Below are positions 1 through 6,074 of a stretch of 7,820 nt of DNA, in pieces. The DNA is taken from assembly GCA_030044475.1 (NCBI GenBank), contig JASHVP010000056.1, forward strand, positions 1-7,820, given 5' to 3'. Position numbers and translations under genes: made by a program. The stretch's first letter is position 1. Every line of letters begins with the position of its first letter. The notes below the pieces were generated by a model that did no database searches, had not been told where the DNA came from, and saw only the letters and a list, made by a program, of their open reading frames with translations. This DNA is from Thermoplasmata archaeon (GTDB taxonomy: Archaea; Thermoplasmatota; Thermoplasmata; Lutacidiplasmatales; UBA184).

Positions 1-582
1 GCAGAGTTGCCGAAAGGAAGGGGAGGCGAGGTACTGGTGCCCGAACTCGACCAACTCGCGCAGCCCTCGCGAGCGAGGTCCCGCGTCCCCGACTTCCCTC
101 AGCAACTCCTCGACCGCCGCCCGGTAGCGAACTGCGGATTCGAGGAACAAGCGCGCCCGTTGGTCCTGCTGGCGCATCTTGGCGGAGGTCGCCTGGGCCG
201 CTCGGACCGATCGCATGGACCGGGCGAACCGTTCCACGGGCCCGCGGACCGCGTCGCGCTCCAGGTCTCGGAAGACATCCTGCCGAGCGACGATCTCGTC
301 CGCCCGCTCGAGCGGCCGCGCCAGGAGCGGTGAGAGGTCGTACTCCTCCCGTCCGTGGACCAGAGCGGAGAAGACCTGGTCGAGGGCCAGGTCGTGGAGC
401 ATCGTCGGATCCGCAGCCGGGAGGCTCCCCGCGAGGTCCGGCGCGAACACGCCCACCGGGGGGACGTTCTCCGAGCCGAGCGTCGGGACGGCGGGAGCGC
501 TCGGCCCGGCGGTCGCGCTCCCGGGGTCATCCGGCGCGAGGAGGGACGGCCGGTCCGGCGCGACCGGAGGTGGGCCGGTCAT
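1..582 (-). CDS. MutS-like DNA mismatch-repair-type protein, N-terminal part (runs off the window)
   Basis: I read 194 codons from ATG at 582-580 down to the window edge; the C-terminal part is missing. Residues 1-60 are rich in Pro, Ala and Gly and look disordered. From about residue 62 the protein is helical, with the pattern DLALDQVFSAL (64-74), GREEYDL (77-83), a PLER(A)DEIVARQDVFRDLE stretch (90-109) and AKMRQQDQRARLFLESAVRYR (134-154). From memory this matches the start of the MutS-related proteins that have the MutS lever/clamp region and a C-terminal ABC-type ATPase but lack the mismatch-reading N-terminal domains. The ATPase itself would lie outside the window. Such proteins bind DNA as dimers; their cellular role is poorly defined. 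The start lies 4 nt after the stop of the ATPase gene (TAG 589-587) and has no Shine-Dalgarno sequence, so translational coupling is likely. Met61 (ATG 402-400) is an alternative start that would remove the low-complexity extension. The family call rests on remembered sequence patterns. Confidence 0.62.
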   Translation of the reverse strand, partial: MTGPPPVAPDRPSLLAPDDPGSATAGPSAPAVPTLGSENVPPVGVFAPDLAGSLPAADPTMLHDLALDQVFSALVHGREEYDLSPLLARPLERADEIVARQDVFRDLERDAVRGPVERFARSMRSVRAAQATSAKMRQQDQRARLFLESAVRYRAAVEELLREVGDAGPRSRGLRELVEFGHQYLASPSFRQLC

Positions 583-586
583 GGCG

Positions 587-2031
587 CTAACTCGCGAGCG
601 CGCGCCGAGGCGCGGTCGCACGGGCGGCGAACTCCTCCCGATAGAACTGGTCGGCCACGTCGATCTCGGGGGCTCGCAGCGACACCGGCCCGGCCGTCCG
701 CTCTGCGAGAACGCGCACGAGCGCCGCGGACGCGGCGAGACGGACGGCGCGCGTTCGCGCGCGGGGCGAGAGCGTGGGCGGATCCGTCCGCGACAGAAGT
801 TCGTCGGACACGGCCTGGAGCCGATCGTAGAGGGCACGACTGAGACGGACCGCGCGGCGGGGAAAGCGGTCGGCGACCCGCCGATGGCCGGTCTGGATCG
901 CGTGCGTCAGCGTCAGATGGTCCCGGATCTGGTCGGCCCACGGAAAGTCCACCTCTCCGAGCTCGAGGCGTTCCGTGCTGGCGTCAATGGCCCGGAACCG
1001 GTTCCGGGTCATCGTCTGAAATCGCATCAGCATGCGATCCTCGAGCGCGACGAAGTAGGGATCCCTCATCACCCCCGAGCGCGCGCCGGCGCCGTCTCGG
1101 ACGTTATAGCTGACCGAGAAGAACGAGCGGAACGTGTACGGGCCGATCGTGCTCTGCGTCGTCTCCCACCGGACGGCCCGCTGCTCGAGGGCGAGCTTGA
1201 GCGGCTCGACCATTCCGGGATACCGGAACCAGTCGTTGAATTCGGGGACGATGAAGTTCATCGCCCGGTCCGAATAGTATGCCCCGATCCGAAGGAACCG
1301 GGCGGGCGTGATCCCTCCGCAGTACCGATTTCGCCCCGGGAGCCCGTGAGCCGGGACCCCACGGCGCGGGTCGCCGCGCACGAGGTCGTCGATCGCGAAG
1401 CTCTTCCCGGAGCCGGTGGGCCCCAACAATGCGAGATGGAACCCGGTCGACCCCGTGACCCGTCCGCCGGGGGCCACCAGCGGGGCATCGCAGAGGGCGT
1501 ACTGTTGGAGGAGCGCGACCAGGGAATCTCCGCCCAGCTCCCCGCCGACCATCTCCGTGAGATAGCGGGACAACGCGGCGACGTCGAGCCGGCGCCCGAA
1601 CGCAAGCGTCTCCTCGAGCCGGTTCTCGAGCACGTCACGCAGCCGGTGGTCGAATTCAAATCGAGGGCGCGGACGACGGCGCTCTCGTCCGTCGGCATCG
1701 CTCCGCGGCGCCGGGGAGCCATCCGGGCTCGGGCCATGCCTCCCGCCAGCCGCTCGGTCAGCAGGCCCGGATCCGGAACGACGTACGTCCGTCGAGCCCC
1801 TCGCTCCGCGCCGACCAGAACGAGTCCCCGCCGGGCAAGGCGGTGGAGCAGGTGGGTCGGGTCGACGAAGACCCGGTCCCGTTCGAGCCGCCAGCGAAGT
1901 TCGGCGAGGCGAATCGTCGGGGCACCCGACGCGAAGCCCACCGTCGGCCGACTCCGAGTCGCGGCTTGGGCGAGCGCGACGAGCGCGCGTGCCACCGGGG
2001 CGTCTTCGGGGGGTACCTCCAGGTCCCGCAT
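587..2031 (-). CDS. Winged-helix plus MCM-like AAA+ ATPase, with an apparent frameshift near 1658-1660
   Basis: The gene begins at ATG 2031-2029 and ends at TAG 589-587, but in two frames. The first 124 codons (2031-1660) give a winged-helix-like domain: helices around 39-70 (LAELRWRLE, THLLHRLARRGL), then a wing ending RRTYVVP. The rest lies in the -1 frame from 1660. Restoring one T to the TTT run (GAT TTT GAA) joins them into about 481 residues. The second part has Walker A GPTGSGKS (204-211) and a Walker B-like FIVPEFNDW (260-268) with Glu264 but Pro in place of the usual Asp. It continues with LKLALEQRAVRWET (278-291), a sensor-1-like Asn in SVSYN (305-309), an arginine-finger-like LEDRMLMRF (330-338) and a helical lid with SPRARTRAVRLAASAAL (422-438). 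This order is that of MCM and related AAA+ proteins (IDEF, AMEQ, NP, SRFD, lid). It is probably a DNA-binding remodelling ATPase; the substrate is unknown. If the shift is real, the gene is either two proteins or inactive. Confidence 0.66.
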
Positions 2032-2035
2032 CGTC

Positions 2036-2040
2036 CCTCC
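2036..2040 (-). promoter_or_regulatory. Shine-Dalgarno of the AAA+ ATPase gene
   Basis: Read on the minus strand, GGAGG sits 4 nt before ATG 2031-2029. It fixes the start of the ATPase gene. It also argues that the winged-helix part in the first frame is a real translated N-terminus, since the -1 frame has no comparable start signal. Confidence 0.7.
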
Positions 2041-2069
2041 CACCGAGCGCGAGGTGTCCGTCGGCGGCG

Positions 2070-3821
2070 TCACCCCGCGCGGGACGCGGTGACGGCCCGC
2101 TCCTCGATCTCCACCAGCCGCGCCCGGAGGGCACCCTGGGCCTGCCGCCAAGCCGCCGTTTCCTGGGCATCGGTCCGCCGACGGTGTTCGCCGTCCGACG
2201 CCGCCGACTCGAGCAGGCGGAGGTCCGACTCCAGGTCGGCCACCGCCTGCGACCGCATCCGCTCCCAGGTCCTCCCGATCCGCTCTATGAGGTCGGCGCG
2301 AAGTCGCCCCGCCTGCGCATCCAGTTCGTCCGCCACCAAGCGCGGGAGACGGGAGCGCAGGCGCCGGCGCAAGACCGCGGGCGGAAGGAGGAGGGTGGCC
2401 TGCCCCGCCATCGTCCCCTCGAGCAAGCGCTCGACTCGGTCCGAATAGCGATCGGGAGCGACCACGGAGACCGGAACGCCGAATTCGGGGAGGGCCACTC
2501 CGAACTCGCGGTGGACCAAGGTCGCCAGGTCCGCCAGCCACCGACGGATCCGGGTTGCGAACTCCGCGGCGATTCGGGCGAGGCCCTTCTCGGCCTCCTC
2601 CCGCAGGGCTGCGCGAATCGGGCCCACTTCGGTATCGATGTTCGCCTGAAGATTCGCTTCGAATCGGCGGACGACCTCGCCCGACGTGGACCCCGGCCGT
2701 TCGGACAGACCCTTGTCCAGGGTCGCCGAGAGTCCGGGGGTCAGCCGGCTCAGTCGGGTCCGTGGCTCCTCCTCCATCCGCCGCGCCATCAGAGCGATGT
2801 CCAGCTCGAGCACCGCCACGGTCGCCCGCATCTCGCCGCGGACGACCTCGATCCCGGTTCGCAGGGCGGACACGTGCGCGGCGAGTTCGGCGTCCGACAT
2901 TTCGGTGGCCCGCACGGCGAGGTCGATCGAACTGCGGAGGCGCTCGGCGAACTGGCGCGACCGGAGCGCCCCCACCCGTCGCACGCTCTCGCTTCGGTCC
3001 GTCCCGACGAACCGGCGGATCTCGGCCCAGAGTTGATCCATCCCGGATTCGGTCCTCGCCCGGAGGTCGTGGCGCTCGGCGCCTTCGAGCGCCAGTTTCG
3101 AGGAGACGGCGTGGAGTCGGATCTCGCCAAATCCGCAGCGGTCGTGGAGCACGCCGGAGAGGTACCGCTCGAGTTCGGCCCGCTCGGTCGGGGAGGCGAG
3201 GTCGGACTTGTTCAACACGAAGAAGAACTTCGATGCGTGGGCCGCCGCCTCCGAGAGAAACGCGAGTTCATCCGCCGTGATCGAGGGGTCCGGGGAGAGC
3301 ACGAAGATCGCCGCATCGGCGTGGGGAAGGACCGCGCGCGCCGCGCGCGTATTCTCGTCGTGGGGGGATCCGATCCCGGGCGAGTCGACGAACGTGATCC
3401 CGTCGGTCCACGCCGGCAGGGGGAGCGAGACCTCGACGCGGGCGACCCCTCGGGCGTTCCCCGGATTGCGTTGCTCGCTCACGAATTCGTCGAGCGCGGT
3501 GATCGGCACGCTGCGGACGTTCCCGACGTCGTCGACGACCCGCGCGCCTTCGGCGCCCCGGATCAGGTGGGTCGCCACGGCCGTGAGCGGCACAACGCCG
3601 GCGGGGAAGGCTCTCCGGCCCGCGAACGCGTTGAGGAGCGACGATTTGCCCCGCTTGAACTGCCCGAGGACAACGATCGTCAGCTCGCCGCGCGAGAGCG
3701 ACCCGCGGATCCGGCTCAATTCGTCGGCGATTTCGGGTCGGTTGACGGCGACGGCGATGTCCGCGAGGTCACCTAAGTCGTCGCGGATGTTCGGCGGCGC
3801 AAGCGCCGGCGCGGGCGGCAT
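2070..3821 (-). CDS. Dynamin-like large GTPase
   Basis: A 583-residue protein of the bacterial/archaeal dynamin-like family. All GTPase signatures are present: G1 GQFKRGKSS (53-61), a G2 Thr at about 80 (VPLTAVAT), G3 DSPG (146-149), G4 NKSD (204-207) and a possible G5 AVSSK (238-242). The remaining 340 or so residues are mostly charged helices with coiled-coil character, as in the stalk/neck of dynamin-like proteins. A moderately hydrophobic patch around 480-490 (TLLLPPAVL) could be a membrane-contacting tip, but I see no clear transmembrane helix. Proteins of this family hydrolyse GTP while assembling on membranes, and roles include membrane repair, vesicle formation and phage resistance. 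The start at ATG 3821-3819 is supported by GAGG 5 nt upstream. It is the first gene of the minus-strand cassette; its TGA (2072-2070) is 38 nt before the ATPase start. The family is secure, the function is not. Confidence 0.9.
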   Translation of the reverse strand: MPPAPALAPPNIRDDLGDLADIAVAVNRPEIADELSRIRGSLSRGELTIVVLGQFKRGKSSLLNAFAGRRAFPAGVVPLTAVATHLIRGAEGARVVDDVGNVRSVPITALDEFVSEQRNPGNARGVARVEVSLPLPAWTDGITFVDSPGIGSPHDENTRAARAVLPHADAAIFVLSPDPSITADELAFLSEAAAHASKFFFVLNKSDLASPTERAELERYLSGVLHDRCGFGEIRLHAVSSKLALEGAERHDLRARTESGMDQLWAEIRRFVGTDRSESVRRVGALRSRQFAERLRSSIDLAVRATEMSDAELAAHVSALRTGIEVVRGEMRATVAVLELDIALMARRMEEEPRTRLSRLTPGLSATLDKGLSERPGSTSGEVVRRFEANLQANIDTEVGPIRAALREEAEKGLARIAAEFATRIRRWLADLATLVHREFGVALPEFGVPVSVVAPDRYSDRVERLLEGTMAGQATLLLPPAVLRRRLRSRLPRLVADELDAQAGRLRADLIERIGRTWERMRSQAVADLESDLRLLESAASDGEHRRRTDAQETAAWRQAQGALRARLVEIEERAVTASRAG

Positions 3822-3865
3822 CGGAACCTCGGGTAGGAGCCATCATCCGCAGGGCGGAGGTTCCG
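3822..3865 (-). promoter_or_regulatory. Leader inverted repeat covering the Shine-Dalgarno of the GTPase gene
   Basis: CGGAACCTC (3822-3830) and GAGGTTCCG (3857-3865) are perfect 9-bp complements separated by 26 nt. In the minus-strand transcript the 3' arm is GAGGTTCCG directly followed by the ATG of the dynamin-like gene, so the stem would contain the whole GAGG ribosome-binding site. The loop carries two consecutive ATG codons (3846-3841) in another frame. The arms are read directly from the sequence; a regulatory role is inference. Confidence 0.4.
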
Positions 3866-3903
3866 GCGGGCCCCATCGCCAACGGCGGTACTGCCTCATT
3901 CGC

Positions 3904-3909
3904 TACATA
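3904..3909. promoter_or_regulatory. Weak TATA-like patch in the divergent region
   Basis: TACATA on the plus strand, TATGTA on the minus strand, is within the least G+C-rich part of the region (about 3894-3916). On the minus strand it reads AAAGCCTATGTAGC, loosely like an archaeal BRE/TATA pair. That would start a transcript about 58 nt before the GTPase ATG. The match to the consensus is poor, and orientation cannot be decided from the sequence. Confidence 0.2.
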
Positions 3910-3951
3910 GGCTTTGCCCGAGGAGATTCTCGGCGGTGGGCGCGAAGTCAG

Positions 3952-3964
3952 TCCCCTGAGGGGA
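3952..3964. repeat. Short palindrome TCCCC-TGA-GGGGA
   Basis: Perfect 5-bp arms (3952-3956 and 3960-3964) flank a 3-nt centre, about 32 nt before the short GTG reading frame at 3996. It could be an operator half-site pair or a chance GC palindrome. Nothing in the sequence identifies a regulator. Confidence 0.3.
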
Positions 3965-3995
3965 ACCGTGCGTCGCTATCTCACCCGAGGCACCG

Positions 3996-4076
3996 GTGGC
4001 ATTCTTGTCGTTCCGGGACTTCGTCGGGGCGGACATCCGCCGGGGCACGATCGATGACGTCGAGCAGGTGGGATGA
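3996..4076 (+). pseudogene. Possible remnant of a CsaA/EMAP-type tRNA-binding domain gene (first 26 codons)
   Basis: A GTG start at 3996 has GAGG (3987-3990) 5 nt upstream and opens a frame of 26 codons ending at TGA 4074-4076. The peptide contains FRDFVGADIRRGTIDDVE. This resembles the conserved opening of CsaA and other EMAP/tRNA-binding-domain proteins, where a DF..(V/L)DIRVG.I pattern begins the OB fold. The family is normally about 110 residues. I looked in all three plus frames downstream for the rest (an IDFG-type strand, SAQIT, NFPPR, EVLVLG) and found none. If the match is real, the gene is truncated or replaced after this point. Alternatives are a genuine short peptide or a chance resemblance. 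Confidence 0.25.
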
Positions 4077-4135
4077 GGGGCGTACCGCTCCCGAGTCTTC
4101 GACGCCCCGTTCGTTCGGCATCCGACTCACCGACG

Positions 4136-4299
4136 CCGTCGAGCGAGAGTGCGGGCCATCCCCCTGGGGCGGAGTCCGACCCACGCGGGACACGCCTCCC
4201 TACCCGGGAGGAATCTCCGCTCGACGGAGATCCGAGGTGGGCCCGGAGCCTTCGCCGACCCACTCGAGGGTGCGCCCGCCTCGGACGCCCCGCACGGGG
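4136..4299 (+). ncRNA. Hairpin-rich segment, possible structured RNA or leader of the phosphatase gene
   Basis: No credible protein is encoded between 4077 and 4328; what the stretch holds is inverted repeats. From left to right: a 10-bp perfect pair 4136-4145 with 4218-4227; a 6-bp stem with a 5-nt loop, 4195-4200 with 4206-4211; a 7-bp stem with a 5-nt loop, 4213-4219 with 4225-4231 (mutually exclusive with the first pair); and a 12-bp stem 4231-4242 with 4274-4285 holding one U-G pair (4238 with 4278). That stem has an inner 4-bp hairpin (4258-4261 with 4268-4271). Last is a 4-bp stem 4288-4291 with 4296-4299. The U-G pair would be a mismatch in a minus-strand transcript, which favours a plus-strand RNA. 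I cannot match it to a known family; it lacks the T-loop of tRNA and the helix-8 motif of SRP RNA. High G+C raises the chance of random stems. Confidence 0.25.
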
Positions 4300-4328
4300 G
4301 ACTCTGGCGGTCGCTCCCGGGGTCTCGC

Positions 4329-4982
4329 ATGACGCCGGTACGGGGCCAGCCCGCAATCCCCGCCGAGCCGGTCAGCTTCATCCTGCTCGTCCGGCACGGG
4401 CGAACGGTCCTCAACGCCGAGGGCCGATTTCGGGGACTGGAGGATCCCGGCTTGGACGAGACCGGACGGGACGAGGTGTCCCGGGTCGCGAGCGACCTTC
4501 GGACCGCACCGCTCGCTGCGATCTATTCGAGTCCGCTTCGCCGGGCGCTCGAGACCGCCGGTGCGATCGCCCGACCGCATCACCGCGAGGTTCGGGTCGA
4601 TCCCCGCGTGAGAGATTTGGATTATGGGAAGTGGACCAGACGAACCCCCGAGGAGGTCGCACGCGCGGACCCGGACCGGTTCGCGCGGTTCCGGGCAGAT
4701 CCGGACCACGAGGCCCCGCCGGGTGGCGAGAACCTATCCTCACTGCGGCGCCGGATGGACCGCTCCCTGCGGGCGATCGCCCGCCGCCACGTGGGAGAGA
4801 CGGTGGTCGTGGTCACGCACGACATCCCAATCCGCGTCGTCCGTGCCGAGGTCGCACGGAGCCCCACCGCTACGGTGTGGAGCCTCGATGTGCCCACGGG
4901 ATCCGTGTGGCAATTGACGGTCCGCGACGGGTCGCGGACGAGGATCGAGCCCCGGAAGGTCCCAAGTACCCCCGTCGCCTAG
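4329..4982 (+). CDS. Histidine phosphatase superfamily protein (phosphoglycerate mutase-like)
   Basis: A 217-residue cytoplasmic enzyme of the branch-1 histidine phosphatases, which transfer phosphate through a phosphohistidine. It has LVRHGRT (20-26) with catalytic His23 and Arg22, SSPLRRALETA (67-77) with the second phosphate-binding Arg, PGGENLSSL (131-139) and VVTHDIPIR (161-169) with the second His164. Where the family usually has an E(L/M)(D/N)(F/Y)G.WEG motif, this protein reads DLDYGKWTRR (96-105): the usual acid Glu is Asp96, and the following Glu-Gly is absent. The substrate is therefore uncertain; a small phosphoester, a nucleotide sugar or cobalamin precursor, or a sugar phosphate are all open. 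I chose ATG 4329 because it leaves a short tail before the first beta strand. The frame is open further upstream (ATG at 4149), but that stretch is the hairpin-rich segment and does not look like protein. No strong Shine-Dalgarno sequence is visible. It is the first gene of the plus-strand group, 83 nt before the next. Confidence 0.87.
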   Translation: MTPVRGQPAIPAEPVSFILLVRHGRTVLNAEGRFRGLEDPGLDETGRDEVSRVASDLRTAPLAAIYSSPLRRALETAGAIARPHHREVRVDPRVRDLDYGKWTRRTPEEVARADPDRFARFRADPDHEAPPGGENLSSLRRRMDRSLRAIARRHVGETVVVVTHDIPIRVVRAEVARSPTATVWSLDVPTGSVWQLTVRDGSRTRIEPRKVPSTPVA

Positions 4983-5054
4983 GCGGATCGGCTGTGGGGT
5001 CAGCCGGGTCCGGCCTCGGTCGGATCGAACCGCAGGTGGCTGCCGATGACCCCT

Positions 5055-5059
5055 GGGAG
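5055..5059 (+). promoter_or_regulatory. Shine-Dalgarno of the small helical protein gene
   Basis: GGGAG lies 6 nt before ATG 5066 and decides this start within a frame that is open much further upstream. The 83-nt spacer after the phosphatase also holds a 5-bp stem (5003-5007 with 5010-5014) and a 7-bp pair GGGGTCA/TGACCCC (4996-5002 with 5047-5053). Neither is followed by a T run. Confidence 0.6.
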
Positions 5060-5065
5060 AGTAAG

Positions 5066-5545
5066 ATGCCCAGGGACGAGTCACGGGAGCGTGACGAGAG
5101 TGGTGCCGGCCCTACCGGCCCAGCGAACGACGCGGCGGTCGAGACCCTGATCGTGCGCCTGCCTCCGAGGCTCCAAGCGGAGCTCCGACCCTGGATCGAC
5201 GTCGGTGCGGTGGGGGAGGACGGATTCCGGGTGTGGCTCCGATCGGTGCTGCCACTGCTGCCCCGGGCCGGCATGGCGCCGTCCGCGCGGCTGCCGGAGT
5301 CGCCCGAAGAACGACTGCTTGAGGTCGCCACGGCGTTGGCGACCTGCGCGGGCGACCGGGCCCGGGCCCACTTCCAGGCGGCGGAGTACTTCCGCGAGAA
5401 CCAGCTGCTCGCACGCCGGGTCAAAGCGCTCGAGGCGATCGTGCAAACCGCCGAGGCGGCCCGACCCGGCTCTCCGGACCTCCCGTCCGACCCCGAGTCG
5501 GCCCGGGCCGCGGAACGGTACCTTCCCCGGGCGAGTCCTCCGTGA
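5066..5545 (+). CDS. Small helical protein of unknown function, coupled to a universal stress protein
   Basis: 159 residues, not recognised. Residues 1-24 are charged and probably disordered. Residues 25-72 (VETLIVRLPPRLQAELRPW, then DGFRVWLRSVLPLLP) look like a strand followed by helices around a Pro-rich turn. Residues 85-138 form long helices; the stretch DRARAHFQAAEYFRENQLLA (102-121), continuing to about 132 (LEAIVQ), looks able to form a coiled coil. The tail is Pro, Ser and Glu rich. There is no signal peptide, membrane segment or cysteine pair suggesting a metal site. The start is backed by GGGAG 6 nt upstream. Its TGA (5543-5545) overlaps the GTG start of the stress protein by 4 nt, so the two are almost surely translated together and may work together. 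The helical hairpin could be a partner-binding or dimerisation module; this is inference only. Confidence 0.75.
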   Translation: MPRDESRERDESGAGPTGPANDAAVETLIVRLPPRLQAELRPWIDVGAVGEDGFRVWLRSVLPLLPRAGMAPSARLPESPEERLLEVATALATCAGDRARAHFQAAEYFRENQLLARRVKALEAIVQTAEAARPGSPDLPSDPESARAAERYLPRASPP

Positions 5546-6024
5546 CGGCCTTAGCGGGCGGTGGTCCGGCTCCGGCCCCCTCAGTCCTCCGGGAGGGCGA
5601 CGCGCGCGGCGGGCCCCGGCTGGTGATCGGCTTCGACGGGTCGCCGCCGTCGGAGCGGGCCGTCAAGTTCGGCATTCGCTGGGCCCGGGGCTCTCTGGGG
5701 GCAATCTGGCTCGTCCACGCGACCACCAGCGAGCGCCACGTCGCCGAACCGTTGACGGACGAGGAGCTGAGCGCGCCCTCGGCCGCCATCGTGCGGGCGA
5801 TGGAGTCCTGGGCGTCCGAAGCCCGGTCGCACGGGATCTCCGTGACGACCGTTCTGCGCGAGGGTCCCGCCCGGGACGTGCTGTTGGCGGTCGTGAAGGA
5901 GGTCCGGGCGGAGGCGATCCTGGTTGGGACGCGGGGTCGGACCGACGCGAACCGACTGCTTCTGGGCTCCGTCTCGGCCCACGTCGCGACCCGTTCCCCG
6001 GTCCCGACGCTGGTCGTTCCCTAG
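5542..6024 (+). CDS. Universal stress protein (UspA family), ATP-binding type
   Basis: 160 residues with an alpha/beta Usp fold. The first strand RLVIGFDGS (26-34) carries Asp32, which contacts the nucleotide in ATP-binding members. The C-terminal ATP motif G-2x-G-9x-G(S/T) is complete: GTRG (129-132), nine residues, then GS (142-143), followed by VSAHVATRSPVPTLVV. So this is the ATP-binding class (as in Methanocaldococcus MJ0577) rather than the non-binding UspA class. Such proteins are cytoplasmic dimers linked to starvation, redox and respiration stress. The 24 residues before the first strand are a Gly/Pro-rich extension. The GTG start overlaps the preceding stop (GTGA), and there is no separate Shine-Dalgarno sequence. 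It is the last gene of the plus-strand group, 50 nt from the convergent hydrogenase-type gene. Confidence 0.9.
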   Translation: MTALAGGGPAPAPSVLREGDARGGPRLVIGFDGSPPSERAVKFGIRWARGSLGAIWLVHATTSERHVAEPLTDEELSAPSAAIVRAMESWASEARSHGISVTTVLREGPARDVLLAVVKEVRAEAILVGTRGRTDANRLLLGSVSAHVATRSPVPTLVVP

Positions 6025-6043
6025 CCGGGCCGCGCGCCGGGAC

Positions 6044-6059
6044 GCCCCGCTCCCGGGGC
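6044..6059. terminator. GC hairpin between convergent genes
   Basis: GCCCCG (6044-6049), a CTCC loop and CGGGGC (6054-6059) form a perfect 6-bp stem in the 50-nt gap between the stress protein stop (6022-6024) and the HyfB-like stop (6077-6075). The position suits a bidirectional terminator. There is no T run on either side, so it lacks the usual intrinsic or archaeal terminator signal. Confidence 0.3.
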
Positions 6060-6074
6060 CGATCGCGCATCGAC

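Noticed and set aside
179..2092. Long plus-strand open frame of 637 codons opposite the MutS-like and ATPase genes
   Set aside because: Its protein is Arg/Pro/Gly-rich with no domain pattern. It is the expected open antisense frame of G+C-rich coding DNA, and the minus strand holds clear motifs.
2032..2170. Upstream extension of the ATPase in its second frame to an ATG at 2170
   Set aside because: The added residues overlap the end of the GTPase gene and are Arg/Pro-rich noise. The other frame gives a winged-helix domain with a strong Shine-Dalgarno sequence.
3331..3350. GC-alternating stretch of possible Z-DNA type
   Set aside because: It lies inside the GTPase coding sequence and is explained by Arg/Ala codons in a G+C-rich genome.
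1989..3776. Plus-strand open frame of 595 codons opposite the dynamin-like gene
   Set aside because: No family motif is visible, while the minus strand encodes the complete set of GTPase signatures over the same bases.
4149..4328. Earlier start (ATG 4149) for the histidine phosphatase
   Set aside because: The extra 60 residues have no structural pattern and coincide with the hairpin-rich segment. The domain begins soon after ATG 4329.
3976..4356. Minus-strand open frames of 126 and 70 codons
   Set aside because: Arg/Pro/Ser-rich composition with no motif or ribosome-binding site; they are opposite the structured non-coding segment.
5019..5030. Minus-strand CGGTTCGATCCG, resembling a tRNA T-arm
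   Set aside because: Only 3 bp of T-stem pair, and no acceptor, D or anticodon stem can be built around it.
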